The translations under genes were made by a program, and so were the position numbers. A stretch of DNA of 64,000 bases, taken from NCBI RefSeq assembly GCF_011386835.1, contig NC_088791.1:53153498-53217497 (forward strand). The letters run 5' to 3'. Positions 10,763 through 23,099 of the stretch are shown here, piece by piece. The DNA comes from Chrysemys picta bellii. Taxonomy: Eukaryota; Chordata; Testudines; Emydidae. Numbering within the stretch: the stretch's first letter is position 1; the number at the start of each line of letters is the position of its first letter. Under the pieces are notes generated by a model. It saw nothing but the letters and a program-made list of their open reading frames with translations. It did not search any database and had not been told where the DNA came from.

Positions 10763-12893
10763 ATCATAAAATCATAAAAATGTAGGGCTGGAAGGGACCT
10801 CAAGAAATCATCAAGTCCAGCTCTCTGTGCTGTGGAAGGACCAAGTAAACGTAGACCATCTGCGGCAGCATGTTTGTCCAACTTGTTTTTAAGTGCTTCC
10901 AATGATGGGGACTCCATGATCTCCCTTGGAAGCGTATACTAGAGCTTAACCACCCTCACAATTTGAAAGTTTTTCCTGATAGCTAACCTAAATCTCCCTT
11001 GCTGGAGATTAAGCCCATTATTTCTTATCCTACCTTCAGTGGACATGGAGAAAACAATTGATCACCATCCTTTTTATAATAGCCCATAACATATTGGAAG
11101 ACTGTTATCAGGTCATCCCTCAGTCTTCTTTTCTCAAGACTAACAGGCCCAGTTTTTTCAACCTTTCCTCATTGGTCAGGTTTTTATTGCTCTCTGCTGG
11201 ACTCTTTCCAATTTGTCCACATACTTCCTAAATTGTGTTGCCCAGATCTGGAAACAGTACACAAGCTGGGGCCTTACCAGTGCCAAGTAGAGCAGGGCAG
11301 TTACCTCCCATGTCTTACATACAACACTATTGTTAATACACCCCAGAATCATAGAATGGCAGCAAAGATGCAACATATTGATGACTCATATTCAGTTCAT
11401 GGTCCACTATAGCCCCCAGATCCCTTTCAGCAGCACTACCACTTAGAAAGTTATTCCCCATTTTGTAGTTGTGCATTTGATTTTTCCTTCCTAAGTGAAG
11501 TACTTCACACTTGTCTTTATTGAATTTCATCTTGTTGATGTCTGACCAGTTCTTCAATTTGTCAAGATCATTTTGAATTTTAAACCTGGCCTCCACAGTG
11601 CTTGCAACCCCGCCCAGCTTGCTGTTATTTGCAAATTTTATAAGCATACTCTCTACTCCATTATCCAAGACATTAATGAAAATATTGACTATCAAACCCA
11701 AGACTGACCCCTGCTGGATCCCACTAGATATTCCCTCCCAATTTGATAGAAAAACATTGATAACTACTTTCTGAATATGATCTTTCAACCAATCGTGCAC
11801 CGACCTTATAGTAATTTCATCTTCTAGACGCATTTCTCTAGTTTACTTATGAGAACGTCATTTGGAACTATGTCAAAAGCCTTACTAAAATCAAGGTATA
11901 TCATGTCTACATCTTCCCCCTATCCAATAGGTCAGTAATCTTGACAAATCCATGCTGACTATTCCTTATAACCCTATTATCCCCCAGGGGCTTACAAACT
12001 GATTGTTTAATAATTTGCTCCAGTAGCTTTCCAGGTATTGAAGTTAGGCTGACTGATTTATAATTTCTGTAGCCTTCCTTGTTCCCCTTTTTAAAGACAG
12101 GTACTATGTTTGCCCATCTCCAGTCTTCTGGGACCTCTCCCATCCTCCAGGAATTCTCAAAGATAATTGCTAATGGCTCTGAGATTGCTTCAGCTAGTTC
12201 CTTAAGTACCCTAGGATCAATTGCATCAGGCTCTGCTGACTTGAAAACATCTAACTTATCTAAATATTCTTTAACCTTTTCTTTCCCTATTTTGGCTTGC
12301 ATTTCTTCCCCCTGGTTGTCAGTATTAATTGTGTTGCGTATCTGATAATCATTAAGCTTTTTAGTGAAGACTGATGCAAAATATGAATTAAGTGCCTCAG
12401 TATTCTGAAGCAAAATATGCATCAAGCACCTCAGTCATCAGTTAGTAACTCTTCTTCTCCACTAAGTGGAAGACGTACACTTTCTTTCGTTTTTCTCTTG
12501 TTCCCAATGTATTTAAAGAACCTCTTCTTATTGCCTTTTATGTCTCCTGCCGCGCTAACTCATTCTGTGCTTTAGCCTTTCTGATTATGTCCCTACATAC
12601 CCGTGCTGCTCTTTTATACCACTCCTTAGCAATTAGACCATGTTCCACTTTTTGTGGAATTCCGTTTTGATTTTGAGGTCATTAAAGAGCTCCTGATGGA
12701 GTCATATTGGACCCTTACTAGTCTTCCTATCTTTCCTTTGCACCAGAATAGTTTGAAATTGTGCTTTTAACATTGTCTCCTTGAGGAACTGCCAGCTCTC
12801 CCAAACTACTTTTTCCCTTAGATTTTCTTCCCATGGCGCCTTATCTATCAGTTGTCTGAGTTTGTTAAAGTCTGCTTTTTGTTATTTCAATTG
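10763..12893 (-). pseudogene. CR1 LINE, 3' 2.1 kb, decayed ORF2 reverse transcriptase
   Basis: The minus strand reads a 5'-truncated CR1. The 3' end is intact: ATGATTTTATGATTG is the CR1-type short terminal repeat, next to the conserved GGAAGGGACCTCA on the plus strand. Upstream lie two ORF2 fragments in separate frames. The N-terminal fingers region (11907-12425) has VPEDWR, ANIVPVFKKG and GYRNYKSVSL. A palm segment (11333-11833) has GSVLGL and the catalytic box mutated to FANNSKLGG in place of the expected aspartates. Beyond 12430 the linker continues (KGNKKRFFKYIGNKRKTKES in translation). Frameshifts, stops and the lost catalytic Asp pair show that it is dead. Confidence 0.92.
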
Positions 12894-13093
12894 GAACATA
12901 ACAAATGAAGAGTGTCAGTGCAAGAAAGACAATATTTTATCTGCTTTATGTTAACTCTCCTTATATTATGAGTTTTAAAGGAGTAATAAGCCTGCACCAT
13001 CCAAAGTACTATCTATTTAACTGTAAAGTATATAGACTTTGAAACTATGCCACAATATGCTGAATATTGTACCTTTCAAAAGAGGCTCTATTG

Positions 13094-13387
13094 ATATAGC
13101 TCAGGGGTTCCCAAACTTGGTTCGCAGCTTCTTCAGGGTAAGCCCCTTGCGGGCCGCGAGACGGTTTGTTTACCTGAGGGTCCGCAGGTACGGCTGCTCG
13201 CAGCTCCCAGTGGACCGGACTGCACCGCTTCCTGCAGCTCCCATTGGCCAGGAACAGCGAACCACGGCCACTGGGAGCTGCAAGCGGCTGTACCTGCGGA
13301 CACTCAGGTAAAGAAAGCCTCTCACAGCCCGCCAAAGGCTTACCCTGAACAAGCCGCAAGCCAAGTTTGGGAACCCCTGATATAGCT
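13094..13387. mobile_element. hAT MITE with perfect 8-bp TSD
   Basis: Terminal inverted repeats CAGGGGTTCCCAAACTTGG and CCAAGTTTGGGAACCCCTG bound a 278-bp element (13102-13379). The 8-bp target duplication ATATAGCT lies on both sides (13094-13101, 13380-13387). The GC-rich interior is largely palindromic (CAGCTCCCATTGG-type words in both orientations), so the ORFs on both strands are mirror images and not genes. There is no transposase. Confidence 0.95.
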
Positions 13388-14356
13388 TATAGCCTAGGCC
13401 TTTGTAAATGCTTTCTTCATTGCACCTCAGGACAAAGGATACAACATTTTACTCCTATAAAAATCCAATTTATAAATTACACATTCCTAATAAATAGTAG
13501 GCTGCTTGGTACTGCACCAACAGACAAGACAGCTCTAATTCTGTCTTAACTGGCAACTTTACTATTTTTCCTGTTGGGAGGAATACTCAAGTGGCACACA
13601 ACTTTCATGGCGGCTTCTATGCAACCTCCCACCTGGCCTCTGGTGGAAAATGGATGGGGTGAATTATATGAGCATCCCTACTTAGCAACCCTTAGCTGAT
13701 GGAACCTTCCCTAGGGGATGCTGGTAATTTATGCAAGTTTGACCAACTTGAAGGCTATTCTAACTTGCATCCAGGATCTGCATTAATGCAAATTAATCCC
13801 AGGATCAAGAGAACAAAGGTGGTTAAAAACACTTTAAATCCTTCACCTGAGCTGCACTTGGCCCATCAAAGATGAACGTAAGGGACCATTTCACTGTATT
13901 TAAAAGTAGGTTTTGCTTCTAGGGAGATTTTTGGCCAACCTAAACCCCACTAGTCCCAAAACTTTGTGGTTCTTGTTCCCAAAACAAAAATTAAATAGAT
14001 TATATGGATGCACCTTGCTATCTGGGAAAAAGAAGAAGTTTGTTTGTTTAAAAAAAAAAAAGCCAGACTGCAATACTGTAGGTAAATATCCTCAGTAATC
14101 AAAATCAAAGGGTGGCCTTTCTCTACTATTTACAGAATAATTATTGATAGGAACATATCTCCTTACTACAGTGTTCATAACCTAAATCCTACTAATTATT
14201 GTATACATTTCAAATGAGCTGGTAAAGAGAATTTATTTTCAACCAAAGTTCCCTGAAAAATATTGAAAAAGTACATTCTGAATGGTATTTGGAAGTACTT
14301 AAGGATTTTTAATCTCATGACAAACATTATCTACATCTCTCTTAAATTCTTTCTAT
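13388..14356. other. No gene recognised
   Basis: Mixed-composition, apparently unique DNA. Confidence 0.5.

Positions 14357-14383
<27 letters not shown>
14357..14383. repeat. (AC)n microsatellite
   Basis: A 27-bp uninterrupted AC run followed by an AT-rich tail. Confidence 0.95.
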
Positions 14384-14388
<5 letters not shown>

Positions 14389-17216
14389 TAAATATATAAA
14401 TTGTATAAATGATCCATATAGCTACAGATTCTATTACAGATTTGTTAATAACATGCTTTCTCTGATTTTAGATTAATGATATATTTTTGTGTCAATCGAT
14501 ATCTAATGTAGACATTGCATAATATTACATCTACTCTCCAAATATAAGTTTGGTGCTTGGGCCACAAAAATCCAGGTTAAATGGCGTTTGCAGACTAATG
14601 AATTAATATTAGAGAATGAAAAAGTATTTTAAAAATATCCCATTCCTTTGATGAAAGGGCTCTTAGGCAACTCATGGTACAGAGGTCTGCTGGCTACAGA
14701 GATAAGACACGGATGAATGCACAATTTCTTTTAAGATGAAGGTACATTCTTAATCTCTGAATTTCATGAGTGTCGGATTAATATTTTTAAAAGTTTTGCT
14801 AGTGTATTGAAGAATTTCTTTAGAGAAGCAGATTGCTCCTTCTGTGGAGCCTCCAGCAAACTTATTTTGCTTAAGAATACATTTATAAACACTGAAAACC
14901 AGAATTAAAATTTCTAGTTTAGTGCAGAGTCACTTTGTGAATTCGACTGCAGATACATAAAACTGACAATTCTAAAGGTAAAAACCACCTGCCCTAAATC
15001 CCATCAGCCTCAAAAAGGAACTCATAGTATCTCTGAAACATGCAGTGTGCCATAATGCGTTATTGTGAACACTGTGTAAATTAGCTGCTTATGATTATTA
15101 AATGTATGTTTATTGCATAGTAAAGAGTTTGTTTGATATGCTGTTTTGATTTTATATTCTAATGTAGATATTTGATAATATAATAAAACAAAATGGTCAT
15201 CTTAAACATCAATACTCAATATGGGGCCAGAATTTCAAGCGCAATATCTAAATTCATACACATCAAATTGTACACTCAAATTCTTGAATGAATTCCCAAA
15301 CTTGAAATGCCATCCCTACTAGCATTTGTGCTTGTGAATCAGGTAGTTGAATATTAGCTGTGAAATCTGCACATGAAGTAGACTGAACCTGTACAAGAGC
15401 TTTCTACAGTAAAGCTACAGTAAAACCTGTACACGAGTGCCACTTGTAGACAAGCTTCTGTCCTAAGGGACTGACTCAGAGAATCTTCAAATATACTAAA
15501 TTCAATCCTGCTCCACCTTTATTAGAAACAATCATTTTTAAGCAACGGATTTTTGTTATTTCCTGGAGCAATCATTTAAATCAGGTTTCTTGGGCCCCAA
15601 TTTGAATGTTCATATCCCAGTTTTGACATGTGGTTTTGGACACAGGGTTACAGAGGCTGGATTGAGATCCCAGTGTAATGTTCCTCTCTATCAAATCCAG
15701 ATAATAATTTCAGCTACATGCTGCACATCTGCACATCTTTTTTGAAAAATCCACTATTATGCCTGGTGAACAAGCAAAGATGCAAGTTTTAATAGTCAAC
15801 AGCTCTGTTCACAACAGCATACATTGGTGATTAGACTTGAGCCTTAAAACCTGGCAATTTGTTTCCATTCACAGCTTGACAAAAACTGGGTGACATTATC
15901 TAGGATTCTGAATGTAAAAGGAATAAAACTCCAATTCAGCAAGACGCTTAAACACAGGCTTAATTTTAAGCAAGCTGACATCAATGGGATCATTTGTGTG
16001 CATAAAGTTAGGCACATGCTTAAGTACCTTGCTGAACTAGGGCCAAAGCCACCAATTAAAGAAAGTAGCTACTTTGAAATCTATTGTCCATGGACTTAAT
16101 CATGAGAGTCCAGGCTTGGAGGCAAAGCAATGAAGGGAGTTTCTCTTTATACAAAAGATGTTTGTGATATGAAAACAAACATAGAAAAATAATAGAAAGT
16201 AGACTACATTAATTCTAGAGGGATCTGAGTATATTTTTGGAAAAGAAGGCATTATTGCTCAAAATACATTTTGAGGTTAAAAATAAGATGACCATTCTCA
16301 GGCTGGTTGGTTTGTACTGAGTGGATTTACCATGGGGGATGGTGCCAGAACATATGGTCTTATCCTCAGTTTATGCTCTATAGTCTCAGACACTTGTTTC
16401 TGTGCATCAACCAGGTACTAATTCATTTATGCTCATCACTACCTGTTACCTGTCTTGAGAAAAATTGCTTTAATCTCACTATGGTATGAACATCAGAGCA
16501 TTAGTGCTATTCTTTTTTATTATGCCAACGTCACATTTTGCAGATAAACAACTTTTCACTGTATGTGCAAATAGAAGTGTGTATTCTGTGTATTTTTATG
16601 GAAACACACTGTAAGCCAAGTTTAGCAAGCCAGAATCAGTAATGTTGTATATTTCAGCTTTCACAAATAAAATGTTTGTCATATTATCTCTCCAATAGTA
16701 AACTACAAAATGTTTGAACATTGTATTCAAAAAGCCTATAGGAGTTTGCAGTGTCTGTGCGGTCACATAAAACACTCTTTATCACATGTCTGCCCCATAA
16801 CTCTGCTCTGTTGTCAAGCCAGCCTCTACAAGACCACTTGTCTACTTCTCCCTTAAGTGTCATTATGCTTTCTTTGTGAGTCCCCGCTATGCCCAAAACA
16901 TCCCCACCCTAAACTGATCCATAAGGCTACCATCCTCCCTGCCTTTGAATCTCCCCTCAAAACTCAATTCTGCTGTGACACCATAAGAAATCATCCAGTC
17001 CCTAATGGTGAGGATGAAGGGTAATTGGAGAAATTTATATTTACCAAAACAAGAGTTCCATTGAAATCAATGGGGCTACTTATGAGTTTAAAATTACACA
17101 TCCACTTAAGTACCTTCATGAACTGAGGCTTGTGTGCATAAATAAAAATTGTACATATGTATGTATCTGACTATCTCATCTTTCCCTTCCTTCATATGTT
17201 GCTTATTTTCCTAGAG
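14384..17216. other. Apparently unique DNA with faint sauropsid repeat traces
   Basis: No gene found. Segments at about 15905-16045 (AATTCAGCAAGACGCTTAA, ATCAATGGGATCA) and 17040-17130 (CCATTGAAATCAATGGGG, CACTTAAGTACCTTC) look like eroded members of the common palindromic family. Confidence 0.45.
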
Positions 17217-17690
17217 CAGAGGTTCTCAAACTGTGGTCCGCAAGCTCCATTCAGGTGATCCGTGGATAGTTCCCTCTAAGGGGCACACCTGAATGAAGGG
17301 CCACCCACCAAATTAGTGGAGCCGTGCAGGCATGGAGGTGAAGTGAGGTGGTGGGCTTGGGGGAAATAGGAGGTAGGTGGGAGGGGGCAGTGGGGTGAGA
17401 AGAGGGGGTGTGGAGAATTTGGGACGTGCAGGGCTGCAGTGGCCAGAGAAAGAGGCGACTTTCCCCAGCTCCAGGGCTGTGGCTCCTGGGGGAGACCCCC
17501 CTCTTTCCCAGCTGGGGGGCTGCCATGATGGGGGAGAGAGGGAGAGACCCCCCTCCTTCCCAGGCAATCTCAGGGGCTGCCGCAGCAGGGGAGAGAGGGC
17601 ACAGCCATCGTATTAGAAAGGTAAGACTACTGATATTAAAATGAGTTGTGTGCTTTTATTTGTAGAACAAAAAAAACCCCGTGTATTAAG
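17217..17690 (+). mobile_element. hAT-like element, left end only
   Basis: It starts CAGAGGTTCTCAAACTG, a typical hAT/Charlie terminus. It continues through a GC-rich, purine-strand-biased block to an AT-rich tail (TTTATTTGTAGAACAAAAAA). No reverse-complement terminus closes it, so it is truncated or its right end is lost. ORFs in the GC-rich part are compositional. Confidence 0.6.
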
Positions 17691-18636
17691 GTTTTTTTAT
17701 ATAGCACTTTTATTCAACGTGTTTTACAATAGTTAGCTAACGGTACAAACAACATTTGGAAAGATCATTAAGTGGTCTAGAGTCACTGTCTAGAGTATTA
17801 GTGCATGGACCATGTCTATCTTTGTGTTTGCAATGAAGTCCCACTTACAACCAGGGACTCTAATATAGCTATTTAATATTTAACTATAAAATCTACAGGA
17901 TCTGGTTCAGGGTGTTTGACAGCACACAAAAAGGCTATTCAACATTTTACAGGAATCCACCTGAAACTGCAAGTGAAAATGAATTTAATTTGGTAGGACA
18001 ATTACTAAATTTCTCAAGGTTATCAGGGCTACCCCTGTTCATTTTGCAAGACTGTCCTGGGATTTTTCATGACTACAAGTAGTTAGGACCTTGCTTTTAC
18101 ACCTCATCCAAGTTATGAATGCCGTACCATACACTTGAGCTATTGAGGTTTCACTTTTATTTACTAAAGCTGGACTGGCGTCTAGGTGAACTGTCCTAGG
18201 AGCAAGACAGGGACAGAACTGTCAGTCATAATTCAGTCCCTCCTTCCTCTTTTTTCATGGGCAATGTAAGCTGAGTCAGCCTGCTCCTGCTTGCCTACCT
18301 ATCAGGCAGGGGGAGGTAGCAAAATTAGCAGCAGGTGCTTTTGCACCACCCATGGTCTAGCAATACAAGCAGCACACTCTGCGGAGCGTGAGGGGCTCCT
18401 TACACCCCTTTACTCCCCTGCAAAAATGTGCAGCCTTCCTCCCGACTGAGTCCAGAGTATTTATATACCTTAAAGACTTTTACTGGCACTCTCACAAGAA
18501 AACTCCTGTTGCACTTAGAGTAAGGGACGTCAGATGAATAAAATGAGATGATACATATTTTAAAAATAAACTTATCTGTTGTAAACAATATGTTGTACAG
18601 AGAGCAGTTCTAAGGAAGAGATATTACAAATGAGTT
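17691..18636. other. No gene recognised
   Basis: Apparently unique sequence. No terminal repeats or tandem structure seen. Confidence 0.5.
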
Positions 18637-18728
18637 TGCCTTCAAAATGGAGATAATGACACTGACCTCCTTTATAAAGTGCTTTGAGATCCAGGGATGA
18701 AAAATTATATAAGAGCTGGGTATTATGT
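18637..18728 (+). repeat. MIR/CORE-SINE-like 3' portion
   Basis: It contains AAAATGGAGATAATGACAC, then AAAGTGCTTTGAGATCC, then TATATAAGAGCTGGGTATTAT. This is the order of the conserved core exit and the L2-type tail of MIR-like SINEs. The tRNA head is missing. Confidence 0.6.
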
Positions 18729-19719
18729 AAGGTTCAGAACTGAACTCTCCTTTCCATGAAAGGTTTTCTCCCAGTGACTTTTTTCTGTCGCTTCCATGGT
18801 TACATTAAATAGACAATCAACAACATACAGTTGACTGAGTTCCAATACACCAACAGTTTGTCTAAGCATGAAAGCTACATGTTTAAATAGATAGTTCTAT
18901 CAATTAAGAAATCTATTGCTTCAAAGGCATAGAATAATGGTTTAGAGTGAATAAAAAAGAAAAACAGGTTCATATATGGCTAGGAATGCCAGCTGTAGTG
19001 TTTTGCAGTCATAGAAAATTTGATTGGTGCATCTCACCTTTTTATTCTTATTGATTCTCAGCTCAATCAATGTTGCTTTCTTCTCTAAACTTAGCACAAG
19101 CATATTAATATTGTAAGGAAATGGCAACATAGAGTGTTTCTAGAACATCAGGATGCTAAAGGAAAATAACAGAAACACTGTATTCTCATGCATAACTCTT
19201 AACATATTGATACATTGCTATTCTGTTTTTTAATACTCAACCACTCATAGTGAAGTTATAAATATAATGTTTCCTGTAAGACCTTTAAGGATTCCATGGA
19301 TAATTTAGGAACACAACACAAAAGAATTCAATATTACACTGAAAGGACAGAAATTGCTTTCCTAACCTTTTAACTTTCTTTTTTAATAAAAATCAATTAG
19401 CAAGCTTGAAAATCTAAAATTATACTGTGGAAGTGTCAGAACCTCCACTAAGGTCAACATCAGGATTTGGACACAGACCTTCAGCACCATAGTATAGATA
19501 TCTACCATTGGGAGCTAAAGGAGTACATCAATTAGCCAGCCACGGAAGCAGGCTATTATCCTCTTGTGGAGACAACCATTATACGGAGGCCCCAACAGCT
19601 AGTCTGCCAATAGGTTAGAAAAGGACAGAAAGGTAGAATATTAGTAGCTAAATCCTTGAATAAATGTCATACAGCAACACATTTTATACAAAGGTCATAT
19701 GCCTCAAATGCAGTGAAGA
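18729..19719. other. No gene recognised
   Basis: AT-rich. A segment near 19440-19620 is slightly GC-richer but matches no family I can name. Confidence 0.45.
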
Positions 19720-19906
19720 CACAGTGGCACAGGCTAGCAATGAGAGTATGTATCCAGCGAGACATGGGGGGCTTGCACAGCCTGTACTGAAGCTTTCACC
19801 GATGTATCTTCGTTGTTATTTTGAGTGACCTCACTAAATTAAAAGAAGCACAGGTACACTTACTCAAGCTGCAAAACACACCTTCAACTGCACTATAGAC
19901 ATAGCC
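19720..19906. mobile_element. Foldback MITE, right half
   Basis: It ends ACTATAGACATAGCC, the variant of the GTGTAGAC terminus carried by the foldback elements of this window. The matching left terminus is absent, so the left boundary is approximate. Confidence 0.35.
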
Positions 19907-20764
19907 TTAGATCAATTTACCAATAAGTAACTGATAGCATAATTTACATCACCTATAAATATGGCTATGGGCTGGTTCACTAATTTCCTAGCCAAAAATA
20001 TAACCATCAGCCAGTCATCAGTTGTCTCTTTTCTTTAGGGACAGCTTTATGGGAACTCATAAAGAGTTCAAAGAGAGCAAAACAAAGGCAGCAACTGTCT
20101 CCATAGCCCTACAGGCTTGTGGACAAAGCATCAGCTCCTACCCAACTGTTTTTCCCCTGCTGCCTCCCACACAACATTTTGCATTTCCCCAGCTCCCTCC
20201 AGTAGGTCAGAGTTAATTAGCTGCTGCATTAACCCTGTAGGGTCTAGGCTAGGGAGTGCCCTTGTACTTTGTCACAATGGCCCATGTTATGTCTTCCTTG
20301 TGTACCTGATATTCCCAACTGGGAATCAGGACAATTCTGGTTATTACTTAAAGGTTAATCCTTACTTATATTTAAAGATAACAATGGGATTGATTTATTT
20401 TACCCTCACTCATGTGAAATTAAGGTTCTATTTAATATGTGGGTCCACTGAAGTCAAATCTGAATTCATGTGTATGTGTATCATATTTCTCACTTTACCA
20501 GCTGACCATTTAAAGTCATTTATACCATTTCTTATGCTATAAAAATCCATTTTGTGAAAAATTTCTAAAATAAAAATAGTTGCATTTCCAAGATAGAAAA
20601 TGTCAACATTTGTAAAGTACTGCCCCTGGGCTTCTAGAATCATTACCAATCCAAACTTTGCTCCCCAATCTTATCATCATCTGAAAACAAATACACAGTC
20701 ATTAAACTTTCATAAATTTCACCCACCGCCCACCCTATGCCTGCTTCTGGCTTCTTTATCTCAC
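19907..20764. other. No gene recognised outside the candidate exon
   Basis: Apparently unique sequence. It would be intronic if the neighbouring exon prediction is right. Confidence 0.4.
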
Positions 20765-20900
20765 CAGCTTTGAAGGCTGCTTTTGATTTCTGCTTCAGAA
20801 CATCAAGATTTTCAAGTCTTTTCATAGCATACTCCCTGATCAGAGAATAGCTCCTGTTGAAATGTATATCTTTAGCCAGTTGGATTTTTACTTTATCAGT
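20765..20900 (-). CDS. Candidate internal coding exon, unidentified
   Basis: A 119-codon minus-strand ORF (20643-20999) contains a protein-like, charged, helix-prone stretch, IHFNRSYSLIREYAMKRL followed by ENLDVLKQKSKAAFKA. Splice-like signals bound it exactly. The acceptor is a pyrimidine-leaning tract ending TCAATTTTCAG before ACTGAT. The donor is CTG|GTGAGA after AAAG. The enclosed 136 bp is 45 codons plus one base, starting in phase 0. The rest of the ORF on either side has poorer composition, as read-through intron would. I do not recognise the protein. No second exon was found, so a chance ORF or an exon remnant remains possible. Confidence 0.33.
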
Positions 20901-21880
20901 CTGAAAATTGACAGAGCCATTCAATAAAAACTGCAGCTGCCACCATATCAAATGGAGAAGAATGAACAAAGGGTGCCGATTTACAATTTTTCTTGACAAT
21001 GAGCACAGTATAGAGGTGATCCAAGCTATTCATCATTACATTTGACAGCACCTAGACAATGCATTCACAGAATGGTGAACAATTAAAATATACGAGACCC
21101 ATGTACTGTTATTTCAGGAATGCTGTATACTCACGATGTAAATCTACCACTCCTTTCAAATCTGAACCATATATACAACACTGAAAGTTAGAATAGTGGG
21201 TTTCTGAAGACCTTCCTAATTTTGAGTTCATTTGGGCCACCCTTACTCACGTTGAGTAGTTTCTTCCTTCTTAAGTGGTTCTGTTGAGCTAAATGGAACT
21301 ACTCACAAACAGCTGGATTTAAAAGCTCTTACTCAAGGCCTCTTACTCCCCAACTCAGCCCTACCGTCTGGACATGGTGGGAAGAGCAGGAGCTATTCAT
21401 CCAGTACTCCTCAGTCTGAGCAAGTGAGAAAAGAGTGGGAGGAGCCTGGGCTCTATTCTTCCACCCCTTTCAGCGACAGTATTTGTCCAGGCACACAGGG
21501 GAGAATAAGCTGCTGCACAAAAAAGAATGGAACATTCTCTACACTGCATTTTGAGTGTCACAATTACATGTGCCCACCTCTTCAGGCAGGTGGTAAAGTT
21601 ACAGTGATTAGACAAGAGTCAATTACTGCTCACATTGATATTATTGCAAATTGGTGAAAACTTCAAACCTGTCAGTTGCCCCTCTCTTGCTTCAGGGATT
21701 GCTACTAAGGGCAGAGGTCTGGGGCAATAAGTTAGAGTTAGTGCCCTTTGAGGCACTGATAAAGGTTACTGTAAAATAATCTGCATATCCTTTGGATGAT
21801 TGTTCCATTGCATTTTCAGGAACAATATACACACTTATGGTGTTACATCTGAGTGGAATTTTCATATGTGCCTAAATGAC
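20901..21880. other. No gene recognised
   Basis: Apparently unique DNA with overlapping random ORFs. Confidence 0.45.
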
Positions 21881-21964
21881 TTAGGCCCTGATCCTCAAAG
21901 GTATTTAGGTGTGAAATTCCCATGGGAATCTAGCACCTAAATACTTTTGACAACCTGGACCTTA
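21881..21964. repeat. Sauropsid palindromic MITE-like repeat
   Basis: The arms CCCTGATCCTCAAAGGTATT and AATACTTTTGACAACCTGGA (reverse-complement related) surround CCCATGGGAATCTAGCACC. It is a close relative of the 44.6-kb palindrome. Confidence 0.6.
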
Positions 21965-22022
21965 GGCTACCCCTTATTATTCAAACATTGCTTGTCAAGT
22001 AAGTGTGAATGCCAAATGGTAT

Positions 22023-22160
22023 TGCTCTGCTAGGGTGACCAGACAGCAAATGTGAAAAATCGGGACGGGGTGGGGGGTAATAGGAGCCTATATAAGAAAA
22101 AGACCCAAAAATCGGGACTGTCCCTATAAAATCGGGACATCTGGTCACCCTATGCTCTGC
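22023..22160. mobile_element. Complete 122-bp hAT MITE with 8-bp TSD
   Basis: The element (22031-22152) begins TAGGGTGACCAGA and ends TCTGGTCACCCTA. It is flanked by perfect TGCTCTGC duplications (22023-22030, 22153-22160). The interior carries AAATCGGGAC three times in a partly mirrored layout. The perfect termini and TSD suggest a fairly young insertion. No coding capacity. Confidence 0.95.
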
Positions 22161-22195
22161 ATTACTCTCCGTGGGTGAGCTTCTGAGCTGCACAG

Positions 22196-22198
<3 letters not shown>

Positions 22199-22229
<31 letters not shown>
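22199..22229. repeat. (AC)n microsatellite
   Basis: A 31-bp uninterrupted AC run. It accounts for the Cys-Val repeat in the overlapping minus-strand ORF. Confidence 0.95.
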
Positions 22230-22232
<3 letters not shown>

Positions 22233-23029
22233 ACAGCCCAGGGAGGTGGGGGCAAGGTGTCTATGCCATTTTCCACTTTCCTAATGCATTCTGGGCTGTT
22301 GGACGAGCCAGTGCTGCCTAGGTATGGCAGGAATCCCTTTGGGCAGCAATGTCTCCTGGAAATCTCACCCCACTACCACTCAATGCAGCCCATTGACTTC
22401 CTACCTCTGATATGTGCCCTTCACTGGGCCTTGTGGCAAGAGCCTCATAAGGTGGTGTAATCTGCCTTATGCAAAGCCTGTACCAGTAGGAATTCTCCCT
22501 TGAGCCTTTAACTGCCTTTCATAAATGGATGATAGTAGAGGAGAGAATTGACCCCAAGTGCAGTAATTCAGGCAGATTTCATAAACTGATAAGGGTCTGA
22601 ATGGGCCAGTACTTATATGAGAAACCTGAAAGGAACAGCAAGATGTTGCAGGAAGTGGTGTTTGTGATTTAGTGGGTGACTCTCTACTTTCTGAGTCAGT
22701 ATTGAATCATAACCCTGCTTTTATAGGGCTCTGTGTTGCTGGAGATAATGGCTTTGAGATGAAATGATACACTGAGGCTCTGACTAATTGTGGTCATTAA
22801 AGACCGAATGGCACTTTTTAAAAGAATAGGATTGTCAAATTCCAGTGCCCTGGTCACATTCCCAAATGCATTCCCTCTTTCTATGTTCCCTACAGCTTCC
22901 AGGGGCTGAAGGACTTCATGTTCTGGTACTGTTGAGGTAAGCTGCTCAATAGCTGCCATCACCTTTCACTGACACTTTTCACCTTCTAGTGGAAATCTAT
23001 TTCAGTGGTGGATAAACTCATCTCTGTGA
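22230..23029. other. No gene recognised
   Basis: Apparently unique sequence between a microsatellite and a SINE tail. Confidence 0.5.
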
Positions 23030-23085
23030 ATCTTAGTTCACAAAGCATTTCGGGATTGAAAGGTATTGTATAACTATAATAGAGA
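23030..23085 (+). repeat. MIR/L2-type tail remnant
   Basis: ACAAAGCATTTCGGGATTGA followed by AAAGGTATTGTATAACTATA resembles the L2-type tail of MIR-like SINEs. It is short and diverged. Confidence 0.4.
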
Positions 23086-23099
23086 ATAATAAGGCTATA

